Made by a program: the position numbers and the translations under genes. Shown here piece after piece: positions 29,593 to 39,665 of a stretch of 64,000 bases of DNA; the stretch's first letter is position 1; every line of letters begins with the position of its first letter. The DNA comes from Pandoraea bronchicola (GTDB lineage Bacteria; Pseudomonadota; Gammaproteobacteria; Burkholderiales; Burkholderiaceae): contig NZ_CABPST010000009.1 in the NCBI RefSeq assembly GCF_902459805.1, forward strand, positions 1 to 64,000, given 5' to 3'. The notes beneath the pieces were generated by a model, which ran no database searches, had not been told where the DNA came from, and saw only the letters and a program-made list of their open reading frames with translations.

Positions 29593-30233
29593 TCACGCAG
29601 TTCGACTACGCTCCCCGCACAGTAGGCGGGCTCCAGCGCCACCAATTGCTCGCGCGGATGTGCGCCACCGTAAGCAACGGCCACACCAGCCGTCCCGGCG
29701 CTGCGCGCCATCTGCAAATCGTGCGTGGTGTCGCCGATCATGACCGTGCGATCCAGATCCTGACCGAGCTCACGCGTCAGTTCCTGCAACATCGCCGGAT
29801 GCGGCTTCGAAAATGTCTCATCGGCACAACGGGTCGCGTCGAACATCCGCATCAGACCCGCCGCCTCAAGCGCGCGGTTCAAACCGACGCGCGATTTGCC
29901 CGTCGCCACGGCAAGGAAACGGCCCCGCGAGCGCAATTCATCAAGCAGCTCGCGGATTCCGGGAAATAACACCGTCTCCTTGTCACCTATCAGATAGTGG
30001 AAGCGATAGCGCTCCGATAAACGCGGATAGTGGGCCGGATCGAGCGACGGCACGGCCATTTGCAGCGCATCGCGCAATCCGAGGCCGATCACGTGACTCG
30101 CCACCTCGTCGGAGGGTACAGGTAGCCCCAGATCGCGGCAGGCCGCCTGGATGCAACGGGTAATGGTGGGCGTCGAGTCCATCAACGTCCCATCCCAGTC
30201 AAAAACGACCAGGTCAAACTCAGGGCTTGGCAT
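29571..30233 (-). CDS. HAD-superfamily phosphatase (Gph-like)
   Basis: HAD subfamily IA hydrolase of 220 aa with motif I VFDWDGTLMDST, motif II in VATGKSR and motif IV near VMIGDTTHDLQMA. It resembles phosphoglycolate phosphatase-like proteins that sit downstream of rluC in Burkholderiales; the substrate is not determined. It overlaps rluC by 14 bp upstream and the Rieske gene downstream, so the three are one unit. Confidence 0.9.
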   Translation of the reverse strand: MPSPEFDLVVFDWDGTLMDSTPTITRCIQAACRDLGLPVPSDEVASHVIGLGLRDALQMAVPSLDPAHYPRLSERYRFHYLIGDKETVLFPGIRELLDELRSRGRFLAVATGKSRVGLNRALEAAGLMRMFDATRCADETFSKPHPAMLQELTRELGQDLDRTVMIGDTTHDLQMARSAGTAGVAVAYGGAHPREQLVALEPAYCAGSVVELREWLLERV

Positions 30234-31224
30234 CGGCGGAGGCGCCTCGAAGTTGATTCAGGAATTTCTCACATTCTGGCGGTAACGCTGCCTGCAACGC
30301 AATTGGCGTATCCAACACGGGATGGGTGAACTTTAGTCGCCACGCGTGCAGGAACATGCGCTTGATCCCCGGGCGGGCGCCGGGACGCGCGAGCGTCTTG
30401 TTCAGCGTGAAGTCGCCGTACTTGTCGTCGCCGACAATCGGCGTACCGCAATGCGCCAGATGAACACGGATCTGATGGGTCCGTCCCGTTTTCAGTTCCG
30501 CTTCGAGCAATGTATAAGGCGGCAGCGATTCCACCATGCGGAATACGGTGTGCGATGCCTGACCGTCCTCCTGCACGCGTACGCGGCGCTCCCCCTCCGC
30601 CGTGACGTACTTATACAGCGGAGCTTTGACCGCGCGCTGACGATCGTGCCACTCGCCTGTGACACACGCCAGATACCGCTTGTCCATCCGGTTGTGGCGA
30701 ATCTGTTCATGCATGCCGACAAGCGCCGAACGCTTCTTCGCGAGCAGCAGAATGCCGGACGTTTCACGGTCCAGACGGTGCACCAGCTCGAGAAACTTCA
30801 GATGCGGCAATGCCCGGCGCAACTGCTCGATGACACCAAACGACACCCCGCTCCCGCCGTGCACGGCGACCCCGGCGGGCTTATCGATCGCCATCAGGTA
30901 ATCGTCTTCGAACAGCACAGGGAAGGTCGCGGCTGGGACGTGAGCCGGCGCATCTGCGGCGGGGGCAGCCACGCGAACGGGCGGAATTCTGACAATATCA
31001 CCAAGGACAAGCCGATAGGCAGCGTCTATTCTTCCTTTGTTTACGCGCACTTCGCCACTGCGCAAGATGCGGTAGACGTGACTTTTCGGGACGCCTTTGC
31101 ACTCGCGCAGGAGGAAATTATCGATTCGCTGGCCGGCCGAGCCGTCGTCAACTTCGACGAGCCGAACCTGCGGTGTGGATGCCGACGAAACCATTTTCTG
31201 CCGACTTTTGCCTAACTCATTCAT
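30220..31224 (-). CDS. rluC: 23S rRNA pseudouridine synthase RluC
   Basis: Converts U955, U2504 and U2580 of 23S rRNA to pseudouridine (E. coli family knowledge). It has an N-terminal S4 RNA-binding domain (GQRIDNFLLREC, HVYRILRSGEVRVNKGRI) and the catalytic Asp in HRLDRETSGILLLAK. The ATG at 31224 gives a 334-aa protein beginning MNELGKSRQK; ATG 31194 is also possible. It is divergent from rne as in E. coli. Confidence 0.94.
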   Translation of the reverse strand: MNELGKSRQKMVSSASTPQVRLVEVDDGSAGQRIDNFLLRECKGVPKSHVYRILRSGEVRVNKGRIDAAYRLVLGDIVRIPPVRVAAPAADAPAHVPAATFPVLFEDDYLMAIDKPAGVAVHGGSGVSFGVIEQLRRALPHLKFLELVHRLDRETSGILLLAKKRSALVGMHEQIRHNRMDKRYLACVTGEWHDRQRAVKAPLYKYVTAEGERRVRVQEDGQASHTVFRMVESLPPYTLLEAELKTGRTHQIRVHLAHCGTPIVGDDKYGDFTLNKTLARPGARPGIKRMFLHAWRLKFTHPVLDTPIALQAALPPECEKFLNQLRGASADAKP

Positions 31225-31845
31225 TATGAATATAATTTGCCCAACAGAGATGGCGGTAGCGGGAATCATGCCAAATCCCCACCTCTGTCGGTGCATACCC
31301 CAAAACGGTATTTTACTTGCACCCCGGGCAGGCTGCTCGTCCGGTGACCCTGGAGCAGCGAGCGCACGCACGTCACGCAGCGTCGGCAGGAAGTGGGCCC
31401 ATAGGCCGCTTCGGTCGCAGCGCGCGGGACGCGGATAGAGTTGGTGGTTATAGAATTTTTTGGCGATCAGCCCGGGTTACATGATCCGAGCTGACCGCTT
31501 TGTGAATATTGTTCGCGCACAGAGTCATAATGAGGCGCCGTCACAAGAAGAATAAGTGTCGGCAGGCGCCCCGAGAAAACGCTGATGAAGTTTCTCGTCC
31601 AGTTTCTATTGGTATGGACTGCAAGCCCGAAGTGATCTGCGCTGAGCCGGAGTTTTCCGGTGTCTCGGCGGTTCCGGGTGAGCGCGATAACGTATTTGCA
31701 GGCGCCTTTGCGTCCGTGGGCCTCATCGCCCGGACCCCCCGGCAATTCTTCCACTCCCGGCTCGAACCTCGCGTGTTGGATAACTCGAGTGATACGTGCC
31801 CGACGCACTGCGCATTGGCAACTGCGGCGGGTGGGAGTCGTTTTC
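31225..31845 (+). other. rluC-rne intergenic region with long rne leader
   Basis: This 621-bp interval shows no convincing gene. Short frames on both strands lack codon signal or family likeness. Part is AT-rich (31220-31260 and 31495-31560). In enterobacteria rne has a structured 5' UTR of several hundred nt through which RNase E controls its own mRNA; this interval is the right length and place for that, but no conserved element could be recognised by eye. Confidence 0.5.
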
Positions 31846-34800
31846 ATGAAACGCATGTTGTTCAACGCCACGCAGCAGGAAGAACTGCGCGTGGCAATTG
31901 TCGATGGGCAGAAACTCATCGACATCGATATCGAGACGGCCGGCCGCGAACAGCGTAAAGGCAATATCTACAAGGGTGTCATCACCCGTATCGAACCCTC
32001 TCTCGAAGCCTGCTTCGTCAACTACGGTGAAGGCCGCCACGGCTTCCTGCCCTTCAAGGAAGTGGCCCGCGCGTACTTCCGCGAAGGTGCCGATGTGCGC
32101 AACGCGCGCATTCAGGACGCCCTCTCCGAAGGCCAGGAACTCATCGTTCAGGTCGAAAAGGAAGAACGCGGCAACAAGGGCGCTGCCCTCACCACGTTCA
32201 TCTCGCTGGCCGGCCGTTACCTCGTGCTGATGCCGAACAACCCGCGTGGCGGTGGCGTGTCGCGCCGCATCGAGGGCGAAGACCGTCAGGAACTGCGCGA
32301 AACGATGGCGCAGCTCGAATTGCCGGAAGGCATGAGCATCATCGCGCGCACCGCAGGCATCGGCCGCTCGGCCGAAGAACTGCAATGGGACCTGAACTAC
32401 CTGCTGCAACTCTGGCATGCCGTCGAAAGCGCTGCCGCCAACATCGAGCTGCCGCGCGACTCGGCGCTGATCTATCTTGAGTCGAGCCTCGTCATTCGCG
32501 CCATCCGCGACTATTTCCAGCCCGATATCGGTGAAATTCTGATCGATACGGAAGAAATTTCCGAGCAGGCACGTAACTTCATGCAAGTGGTCATGCCCGA
32601 CCACCTCAATCGCGTGAAGCAGTATCGCGACGACGTGCCGCTGTTCTCCCGTTTCCAGATCGAACATCAGATCGAAACGGCGTATTCGCGTCAGGTCCCC
32701 CTGCCCTCGGGCGGCGCCATCGTGATCGATCACACCGAAGCGCTGGTCTCGATCGACGTCAACTCGGCACGCGCCACCAAGGGCGCCGACATTGAGGAAA
32801 CGGCCCTTCGCACCAACCTGGAAGCTGCCGACGAAGTCGCACGCCAGTTGCGTCTGCGTGACCTGGGCGGCCTGATCGTGATCGACTTCATCGACATGGA
32901 GTCGGCCAAGAGCCAACGTGAAGTCGAACAACGTGTGAAGGACGCCCTCAAGCACGACCGTGCTCGCGTCCAGATGGGCAAGATTTCGCGTTTCGGCCTG
33001 ATGGAGCTGTCGCGCCAGCGCCTGCGCCCGTCGCTGTCGGAAGGCACGCACGTGACCTGCCCGCGATGCAACGGCACCGGCCATATCCGCGACGCCGAAT
33101 CGTCGTCCCTGCAAGTCCTGCGCATCATTCAGGAAGAGGCGATGAAGGAGCACACGGCAGCCATTCACTGCCAGGTGCCGGTCGAGGTCTCTGCATTCCT
33201 GCTCAACGAGAAGCGTCAGGAAATCAACAAGATCGAAGCGCGCTTCAAGGTTGGCGTGCTGCTGATCCCGAATAAGCACCTCGAAACGCCGCACTACAAG
33301 CTGGAGCGCCTGCGCTTTGACGATCCGCGTCTGGACGCGCCGAAGGCCAGCTACGCGCTCGCCGAAGAAGCCGCGCGTGCTCTGGAAGACGATCCGGCGG
33401 GTTACAGCAAGAAGAAGGAAGATGTGCGTCCGCGTCAGGAAGCCGCCGTCAAGGGCATCACGCCCGATCAGCCGGCACCCGCGGCGCAACCGCGCCCTGA
33501 GCCTGTCGCCGCCACGGCACCGGCCGCCGCCCCCGCACGTAGCGGTGGCTTCATCGGCTTCGTGAAGCGTCTGCTCGGTCTCGAGCCGGCCGCACCGGCA
33601 CCGGTCAAGGCCGAAGAGCCGGCCAAGCCGACCGCACGGCCGCCGCGCGAACGTCATGACCGTCCGCATCAGCAGAACCGGAATCGCCGTGGCAATGCTC
33701 GCGACGACAAGTCGGGCAAGGACAACGCCGGCCAACCGGCACGGGAAGGTCGCGAGGGCCGTGAGGGTCGCGCTGCCCGTCCGGAACGTGCAGAGCGAGC
33801 CGAACGAGGTGAGCGTACCGACCGTAACGAGCGTACCGACCGTAACGAGCGTACCGATCGTAATGAGCGCAACGAACGTGGCGATCGCAATGAGCGTCAG
33901 GAAGGTCGCGACAAGCGTGAGCGCGATGACGCCCAGCGTCAACCGGCACAGGACGTGCGCGCCGAAGAGGGCCGCGAATCGCGTGAAGGCCGCGAACGTG
34001 GCAACCGTCGTGACCGCAACGAGCGTCGCGAGCGTCGTCAGCCGGAAGGCGCGGATGGTCAGCAAGCCGTACCGCAACGCGTCGCGCAAGCTGCCGCACC
34101 GCTTGTCGCCGAGCACGAAGCGCTCGAGCAGGATCGTCTGACGGCCCAAGTCGAAGACGGCGCAACGGTCTCGGCAGAAGAAGGCGAGCAAGGCGGTGAA
34201 GAGCGTCGCCGCAGCCGTCGCCGCGGTCGTCGCGGTGGCCGTCGTGAGCGCGAAGCCAATGAGCAGCAACAGCATGCCGACGGCGAACACGCCGAAGGCT
34301 CGACGTCGGACGACCTCGAAGGCGTGCGCACCCCGATCCTGACGGATGAGGCCAGCGAGAACGCAGCCACTGATGCGTTGGTCCGTGCGGCAGCTCCGGC
34401 AATTCCGGCGAGCGTCGCTCCCACGCCGACACCTGCCGTACGCGTCGAGCCGACACCGGCGTTGGTTCAGGTTCAGGCCGTGCAAGCGGAAGCTCCCGCC
34501 GTCGCAGCTCAGGTTGTCACTGTGAGCGAGGCCGCACCGGCGGCAACGCCGGAAGTCCCGGCGCAAGTGATCGCCCAACCGGTCGCTCCGGTCAACGTGG
34601 CACCGCTGCCTGCGGCAGAAGTGGCCGCAGCCCCGGTGGTTCCGCCGGTCAGCGCGCCGCTGCCAGTCGCAACGCCGAGCCCGGCTCAGCCTACGGTTCC
34701 GGCCGAGGTGCTGACCGAGATCGCCGCGACCGCGGCCACGGCCAGCGCCCCGGCAGATGTCAGCCCGGCCCCGGCGGCACCCGTCGAAACCGTCACGCCG

Positions 34801-35166
34801 GGAACGCCGGTCGAGAGGGTCGAAACGGTGAAGCCGGTGCAAACGCAGGCCCCTGCCGCCGCGCCGGTGCAAGCCGCGCCGGTCGCTCCGGAAGCCGCCG
34901 CCGCTGACACGCAAGTCGTGACGCAGCAGCCGGCCCCGGCAGCCGTCGCCCCGACGCTGGAACGCGGCGCACTGGAATCGACGCTGGCAAGCGTAGGGCT
35001 GGTCTGGGTCCACACGGACGCCGACAAGCACCGCGCCGCCAAGGAAGCCGCAGCGCAAGCCACACCGGCACCGCACGTGCCGCGTGAGCGCCGTCCGTCC
35101 ACGCCGGTCAACAGCGGTCCGATGGAGCAAGTGGAAACGCGTGCCTCGTCGGATCACGTGGCGTAA
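31846..35166 (+). CDS. rne: ribonuclease E
   Basis: Endoribonuclease and degradosome scaffold for mRNA turnover and rRNA/tRNA processing. The catalytic half starts [17 protein letters not shown] with S1 domain, the DNase I-like site with metal ligands Asp304 (LVSIDVNSA) and Asp347 (LIVIDFIDM), and the zinc-link Cys405 and Cys408 (CPRCNGTG). From about residue 520 the protein is low complexity: a hydrophobic-basic patch [13 protein letters not shown] at about 566, Arg/Glu-rich repeats at 640-740, a Pro/Ala/Val tail, and a C-terminal block [16 protein letters not shown]. Length is 1106 aa. The ATG at 31846 is fixed by homology; the open frame continues upstream. Confidence 0.96.
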   Translation: MKRMLFNATQQEELRVAIVDGQKLIDIDIETAGREQRKGNIYKGVITRIEPSLEACFVNYGEGRHGFLPFKEVARAYFREGADVRNARIQDALSEGQELIVQVEKEERGNKGAALTTFISLAGRYLVLMPNNPRGGGVSRRIEGEDRQELRETMAQLELPEGMSIIARTAGIGRSAEELQWDLNYLLQLWHAVESAAANIELPRDSALIYLESSLVIRAIRDYFQPDIGEILIDTEEISEQARNFMQVVMPDHLNRVKQYRDDVPLFSRFQIEHQIETAYSRQVPLPSGGAIVIDHTEALVSIDVNSARATKGADIEETALRTNLEAADEVARQLRLRDLGGLIVIDFIDMESAKSQREVEQRVKDALKHDRARVQMGKISRFGLMELSRQRLRPSLSEGTHVTCPRCNGTGHIRDAESSSLQVLRIIQEEAMKEHTAAIHCQVPVEVSAFLLNEKRQEINKIEARFKVGVLLIPNKHLETPHYKLERLRFDDPRLDAPKASYALAEEAARALEDDPAGYSKKKEDVRPRQEAAVKGITPDQPAPAAQPRPEPVAATAPAAAPARSGGFIGFVKRLLGLEPAAPAPVKAEEPAKPTARPPRERHDRPHQQNRNRRGNARDDKSGKDNAGQPAREGREGREGRAARPERAERAERGERTDRNERTDRNERTDRNERNERGDRNERQEGRDKRERDDAQRQPAQDVRAEEGRESREGRERGNRRDRNERRERRQPEGADGQQAVPQRVAQAAAPLVAEHEALEQDRLTAQVEDGATVSAEEGEQGGEERRRSRRRGRRGGRREREANEQQQHADGEHAEGSTSDDLEGVRTPILTDEASENAATDALVRAAAPAIPASVAPTPTPAVRVEPTPALVQVQAVQAEAPAVAAQVVTVSEAAPAATPEVPAQVIAQPVAPVNVAPLPAAEVAAAPVVPPVSAPLPVATPSPAQPTVPAEVLTEIAATAATASAPADVSPAPAAPVETVTPGTPVERVETVKPVQTQAPAAAPVQAAPVAPEAAAADTQVVTQQPAPAAVAPTLERGALESTLASVGLVWVHTDADKHRAAKEAAAQATPAPHVPRERRPSTPVNSGPMEQVETRASSDHVA
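33814..33867 (+). repeat. 18-bp tandem repeat in rne, three copies
   Basis: Three tandem copies of an 18-bp unit (cgtaccgaccgtaacgag; the third has two changes, both silent) encode three copies of R-T-D-R-N-E in the Arg-rich tail of RNase E. Degenerate copies flank it on both sides. The frame is kept, so copy-number change would alter tail length only. Confidence 0.9.
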
Positions 35167-35238
35167 CGTGTATCGCGCATGACGTTCGGGCGGTTCCTGC
35201 TTCACGGCAACGCGCCGCCCAACGTAGAGTGACGCCAG

Positions 35239-35264
35239 AAAAGGAGGCTTCGGCCTCCTTTTTT
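35239..35264 (+). terminator. rne terminator
   Basis: AAAAGGAGGC (35239-35248) and GCCTCCTTTT (35253-35262) enclose a TTCG tetraloop and are followed by more T. It ends the rne transcript about 75 bp after the stop codon. The remaining 196 bp to moaA shows no gene. Confidence 0.92.
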
Positions 35265-35460
35265 GCTGATGGGGGCGGCTTTTCCCGCCCCCCGCGTTGT
35301 CCCGACTTGTGCCTTCTCCGCGCTGCCCGTATCTTGTGGCGCAGTACGAGCTTGACGTCCTCAACGAATGCCTGGGTACCGATATCCGATGCCTGAATTG
35401 CCGGCATCGGCGGCCCATGAGCCAATTCGTTAGAATGGACACGCAAGCTAAGGCCCCATC

Positions 35461-36588
35461 ATGACTGAAACGATCATCCGACTCACCGATCTGCGTAGCG
35501 ACACGCGTTATACGACGCACGCCCCGCAGATCCCCGCACAAGTCCGCGCAGCCACCGGTCATCTCGAAGATGCGCTGGCGCGGCCGCTGCACGACCTGCG
35601 GATCTCGGTGACCGATCGTTGCAACTTCCGCTGCGTCTATTGCATGCCGAAGGACGTGTTCGACAAGGACTACACCTTCCTGCCGCAATCGTCCCTGCTG
35701 TCTTTCGAAGAGATCGAGCGCGCTGCGCGCCTGTTCGTCGAACATGGCGTGGAAAAGCTGCGCCTGACCGGCGGCGAGCCGCTGCTGCGCAAGCACATCG
35801 AGCGCTTGATCGAGATGCTTGCTCGGCTGCGAACTCCCTCGGGCAAACCGCTCGACATCACGCTCACGACCAATGGCTCGCTGCTGGCGCGCCGGGCGCA
35901 ATCGCTCAAAGACGCAGGGCTCACCCGCGTTACCGTCAGCCTGGACAGTCTCGACGAGACGATCTTCCGACAGATGAATGATGTCGACTTCCCGGTCACC
36001 AATGTGCTCGAAGGCATTGCGCAAGCGCAGCACGTCGGCCTGGGCCCGGTGAAGGTCAACATGGTTGTCAAACGTGGCACCAACGACACCGAAATCGTGC
36101 CCATGGCACGGCATTTCCACGGCAGCGGCGTGGTGTTGCGTTTCATCGAGTACATGGATGTGGGCTCGTCGAACGGCTGGCGTATGAACGAAGTGCTGCC
36201 GTCGGCGGACGTCATCGCCCGGTTGAACGAGGCCCTGCCCGTCGAACCGCTCGAACCGAACTATCCCGGCGAGACCGCGCAGCGCTGGCAATATCGCGAT
36301 GGCGGCGGCGAAGTCGGCGTCATTTCGTCGGTCACGCGCGCTTTTTGCGGCACTTGTTCCCGGGCACGCCTGTCTACGGAAGGCAAGTTGTACCTATGTC
36401 TGTTCGCCAGCGCCGGATACGACTTGCGCACGTTGCTGCGCAACGGCGCGAGCGACGCGCAGATCTCGACCGTCATCGGCGACATCTGGCAGGGTCGCAC
36501 CGACCGTTACTCCGCATTGCGTACGGCGGCCACCGGCCTGCCTGACGATGCACCACCGAAAGTGGAGATGTCCTACATCGGCGGATGA
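35461..36588 (+). CDS. moaA: GTP 3',8-cyclase MoaA
   Basis: Radical-SAM enzyme that starts molybdenum cofactor synthesis by converting GTP to 3',8-cyclo-7,8-dihydro-GTP. The 375-aa protein has the radical-SAM cluster [10 protein letters not shown] near residue 58, the second 4Fe-4S site [20 protein letters not shown] near residue 300, and a C-terminal Gly-Gly needed for activity. There is an N-terminal extension of about 40 residues compared with E. coli. It is followed by a secreted protein, mobA and moeA. Confidence 0.97.
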   Translation: MTETIIRLTDLRSDTRYTTHAPQIPAQVRAATGHLEDALARPLHDLRISVTDRCNFRCVYCMPKDVFDKDYTFLPQSSLLSFEEIERAARLFVEHGVEKLRLTGGEPLLRKHIERLIEMLARLRTPSGKPLDITLTTNGSLLARRAQSLKDAGLTRVTVSLDSLDETIFRQMNDVDFPVTNVLEGIAQAQHVGLGPVKVNMVVKRGTNDTEIVPMARHFHGSGVVLRFIEYMDVGSSNGWRMNEVLPSADVIARLNEALPVEPLEPNYPGETAQRWQYRDGGGEVGVISSVTRAFCGTCSRARLSTEGKLYLCLFASAGYDLRTLLRNGASDAQISTVIGDIWQGRTDRYSALRTAATGLPDDAPPKVEMSYIGG

Positions 36589-36653
36589 ACGTCACGGGCG
36601 CCGCCCGTTCGCTCGTCTGCACGCTTTCGAACTATCGAATTCCTTCTCGACTC

Positions 36654-37538
36654 ATGATTCCTGTTGCCCCGGACGCCAGCCGCGCCCGAGACTCTCTGCC
36701 GGTTCTCCTACGTGCTTCACGCCTTGGCGCGCATTTTCTGCCCCGGCGCCTGATCGTCGCGGGTTTGAGCGCTCTGACGCTGCTCTTGAGCGCCTTCACG
36801 CCAGCGATAGCCCACGCGGATTGCGATCCGTCCGACCGCGACATCGCGAACCATTTGATGACCTACAGCGGTCAGCTTGGCGAGCGCAATCCGTTGCGGC
36901 TCGTGTTGCGCCCCACGTCGGGCGGCAAGCTCGAAGGCCGCTATGCCAATGCCTCGTCGCAAAGCGATACACACCTCACGGGGAAGTTGGAAGCCAAGTC
37001 ACGCCTGCATCTGACCGAATTTGACGCAGGCGGCATGCCGCGCGCCACGTTCGAGGGCGAGTTCTCCTCCAACGACGACGTCAACCGCCAACGCGGCGCA
37101 TCGTCCACCTGCGAGGTCATTTCCGGTCAATGGAAGGATCTGCGCAGCGGCCGTTCGGTGCCGTTCGAACTGGCGCTATCGAGTATCCAGACCGGCAAGA
37201 TCGATCATCTCTACGGCGTCGCCGGCGTGAACGACGACGAGACTGTCAATCGTGCGGCGACACAGTTCCGCAAAGGCGTACTCGACGACCGTCGCGATGT
37301 CGTCGCACAATCGATCCGTTATCCGCTGCATGTGTCGCTGCGCGGCAAGACAATGATCCTTCGGAACCCGAAGTCGCTGCTCGCGCGCTACAACGAGATT
37401 TTCACTGACGGTTACGTTCGCACCATTGGCGCTGCCGTCCCCCGCTTGATGTTCGCCCGCGATCAGGGCGTCATGCTGGGTGACGGCGCCGTCTGGTTCG
37501 ATGCGAACGGCCGCGTCATCGGGCTGAACCGCTCCTAG
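36654..37538 (+). CDS. secreted protein of unknown function in the Moco cluster
   Basis: I do not recognise the family. The 294-aa product has a basic, long N-region followed by a hydrophobic stretch (LIVAGLSALTLLLSAF) and a likely signal-peptidase site AHA-DCD near residue 55, so it should be periplasmic. The mature part is mostly polar beta-type sequence with two Cys residues (DCDPSD near 57 and STCEVIS near 153) that could form a disulfide. An upstream ATG at 36585 overlaps the moaA stop and would add 23 residues; the 36654 start still has an unusually long n-region. It lies between moaA and mobA in the same direction, 40 bp before mobA. No role in Moco synthesis is shown. Confidence 0.8.
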   Translation: MIPVAPDASRARDSLPVLLRASRLGAHFLPRRLIVAGLSALTLLLSAFTPAIAHADCDPSDRDIANHLMTYSGQLGERNPLRLVLRPTSGGKLEGRYANASSQSDTHLTGKLEAKSRLHLTEFDAGGMPRATFEGEFSSNDDVNRQRGASSTCEVISGQWKDLRSGRSVPFELALSSIQTGKIDHLYGVAGVNDDETVNRAATQFRKGVLDDRRDVVAQSIRYPLHVSLRGKTMILRNPKSLLARYNEIFTDGYVRTIGAAVPRLMFARDQGVMLGDGAVWFDANGRVIGLNRS

Positions 37539-37577
37539 CGAGACCGCCGCATTCCGATCAAGCAGGAATCCACGTCC

Positions 37578-38186
37578 ATGACTGCCACGCCCATCCCCCG
37601 CAATGCCATCACCGGCCTGATCCTTGCGGGCGGACGTGGGCAACGCATGGGCGGGCGCGACAAGGGCTTGCAGATCTTCGCCGGAAGGCCGCTTGCCGCG
37701 CATGTTGCCGAACGGCTGCGACCCCAGATCGGGACGTTACTCATCAGCGCGAACCGGAATCGCGATGCCTATGCGGCACTCGGCGCAGAAGTCGTGAGCG
37801 ATGAGACGCAGGACTTCGCGGGACCGCTCGCCGGCATGCTGGCCGGGCTGCGGGCGGCACGTACGGACTACGTTCTCACCGCACCGTGCGACACCCCCTA
37901 TCTTCCCGAGGATCTTGGCGAACGGCTGGGTGCTGCGTTAAACGCATCGCTCGCCGGATCACCGGCCGCCTATGCCGCCACGGCACAGGGTCCGCATCCG
38001 GTATTTGCCCTTCTGCATCGTTCACTGGCAGACGATCTGGCTGCCACGCTTGCGGCGGGGGAGCATCGCGTGCGAGCGTGGCTGGCACGCCACAAGGCCG
38101 TACAAGTTCACTTCGGCGGCGAGCGTCCGTTTTACAATGTCAACACGCTGGACGACCTCCATACCGATACGCCGCACGCTCCCTGA
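37578..38186 (+). CDS. mobA: molybdenum cofactor guanylyltransferase
   Basis: Attaches GMP to molybdopterin to form the guanine dinucleotide cofactor. The 202-aa nucleotidyltransferase begins with the GTP-binding block LILAGGRGQRMGGRDKGLQ, followed by GPLAGMLAGL and the metal-binding CDTPYLP. Motifs and length match MobA. It stands between the secreted protein gene and moeA. Confidence 0.95.
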   Translation: MTATPIPRNAITGLILAGGRGQRMGGRDKGLQIFAGRPLAAHVAERLRPQIGTLLISANRNRDAYAALGAEVVSDETQDFAGPLAGMLAGLRAARTDYVLTAPCDTPYLPEDLGERLGAALNASLAGSPAAYAATAQGPHPVFALLHRSLADDLAATLAAGEHRVRAWLARHKAVQVHFGGERPFYNVNTLDDLHTDTPHAP

Positions 38187-38273
38187 CAATCCGGGCACCG
38201 ACGCGGCCAGATCCGTCGCCACCGCTTTTACGGGATGCATTCCGGATACGTGCCGGATGACGACGCCACACCG

Positions 38274-39557
38274 ATGACAACACTAGACGAAGCCCTGGCC
38301 GGCTTGCCGGACTACGCCCCCAACGACATGACGGTCGAATTGGCGCGCGGCATCATTGTGCGCACCGCGAGTCCGGTATCCGCCATCGAGCAGGTTGCCG
38401 TACGCAGTGCGCTTGGCCGCGTACTCGGGCGCGACGTCATTTCTCCGCTCGACGTTCCCGCTTTCGAAAATGCCGCCATGGACGGCTACGCCTTCGCCGG
38501 CAGTGCGCTTGCCGCCGGCGGCGATGTGCGTTTGCGCGTGGCAGGCCGCTCGTTCGCCGGCCATCCGTTCGATGGCGTGGCCGCCCCTGGCGAATGCGTT
38601 CGCATCATGACCGGCGCGCTGTTGCCCGCAGGCTGCGACACCGTCATTCCTCAGGAACAGGTCCGGCGCGAGGGCGACACCGAGATCATTACCTTTGCGG
38701 CGAACGCGGTCGCCGCAGGCCGCCACGTGCGCCATGTCGGCGAAGATCTGGCCGCAGGGCATCCGGCGTTACATGCAGGCAAGCGCTTGCGGCCGGCGGC
38801 TCTCGGCCTGCTCGCGTCGCTGGGAATTGCCGAAGTGCCCGTACGCCGCCGCATTCGCGTGGCGTTCTTCTCGACGGGCGACGAACTCCGCTCGGTCGGC
38901 GAGCCGCTCGCACCGGGCAATCTGTACGACAGCAACCGCTACACGCTGTTCGGCATGCTGCAACGGCTGGGTGTCGAGGTGCTCGATCTGGGCGTGGTAC
39001 GCGACGATCCGCAGGCGATTGAGGACACACTGCGCACGGCTTGCCGCGAGGCCGATGCCGTCATCACGTCAGGCGGAGTCTCTGTCGGCGAAGCCGATTT
39101 CACGCGCGAGATGATGACGCGCCTGGGCAACGTCGTGTTCTGGAAGATGGCGATGCGCCCGGGTCGCCCGTTCGCTTTCGGCGAACTCGAGAGCGAGGGT
39201 CATCGCGCGCTGCTCTTCGGACTGCCAGGCAATCCGGCGGCCGTGATGGCATCGTTCTACCATCTGGTTCGCGATGGCCTGTTCGCGCTGATGGGAGCTG
39301 AGCCGCAAGCTACCCCGAGTTTGCCCGTGCCGACGACAACGGCGATTGCCAAACGTCCCGGCCGCACCGAATTCCTGCGCGGCATACTTGCCGCCGATGC
39401 ACAGGGCCGCTGGCAGGTCACGGTCGCCGATGCCCAAAGCGCCGGTATTCTGCGCACGATGAGCGAAGCCAACTGCTTCGTCACGCTCGGCACGGCACGC
39501 GCAGATGTGGCGGCAGGCGAGCTGGTCGACGTCATTGTGTTCGACGGACTGGTTTAG
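38274..39557 (+). CDS. moeA: molybdopterin molybdenumtransferase
   Basis: Inserts molybdate into adenylylated molybdopterin. The 427-aa protein has the MoeA blocks PAFENAAMDGYAF, MTGALLPAGCDTVIPQEQV, TGDELRSVGEPL, SGGVSVGEADF and LFGLPGNPAAVMASF. The ATG at 38274 gives MTTLDEALAGLPDY; ATG 38235 would add 13 residues and cannot be excluded. It ends the Moco group; a hairpin follows at 39615-39643. Confidence 0.95.
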   Translation: MTTLDEALAGLPDYAPNDMTVELARGIIVRTASPVSAIEQVAVRSALGRVLGRDVISPLDVPAFENAAMDGYAFAGSALAAGGDVRLRVAGRSFAGHPFDGVAAPGECVRIMTGALLPAGCDTVIPQEQVRREGDTEIITFAANAVAAGRHVRHVGEDLAAGHPALHAGKRLRPAALGLLASLGIAEVPVRRRIRVAFFSTGDELRSVGEPLAPGNLYDSNRYTLFGMLQRLGVEVLDLGVVRDDPQAIEDTLRTACREADAVITSGGVSVGEADFTREMMTRLGNVVFWKMAMRPGRPFAFGELESEGHRALLFGLPGNPAAVMASFYHLVRDGLFALMGAEPQATPSLPVPTTTAIAKRPGRTEFLRGILAADAQGRWQVTVADAQSAGILRTMSEANCFVTLGTARADVAAGELVDVIVFDGLV

Positions 39558-39614
39558 CGTGCACACCACGCTCGATTTCCCCAAAAAAACGAAGCAACGA
39601 AATAGCAATATATC

Positions 39615-39643
39615 GCCGTCATCGGCGCTTCGACGATGACGGC
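39615..39643 (+). terminator. hairpin after moeA
   Basis: GCCGTCATCG (39615-39624) pairs perfectly with CGATGACGGC (39634-39643). No T run follows. It overlaps an in-frame ATG at 39636 of the next gene, which argues for the later ATG at 39666 as the real start. It may be a weak terminator or a leader structure. Confidence 0.4.
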
Positions 39644-39665
39644 AACAAACCGAAAGCACACGTCA

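Noticed and set aside
33670-34260. Arg/Glu-rich repeats as a CRISPR-like array
   Set aside because: The repeats are adjacent with no spacers, in frame within rne, and encode the RNase E tail.
31723-36291. A 1522-codon open frame antisense to rne and moaA
   Set aside because: It mirrors the strong GC bias at third codon positions of rne; its translation is Arg/His/Gly-rich, has no family likeness, and it fully overlaps well-supported genes.
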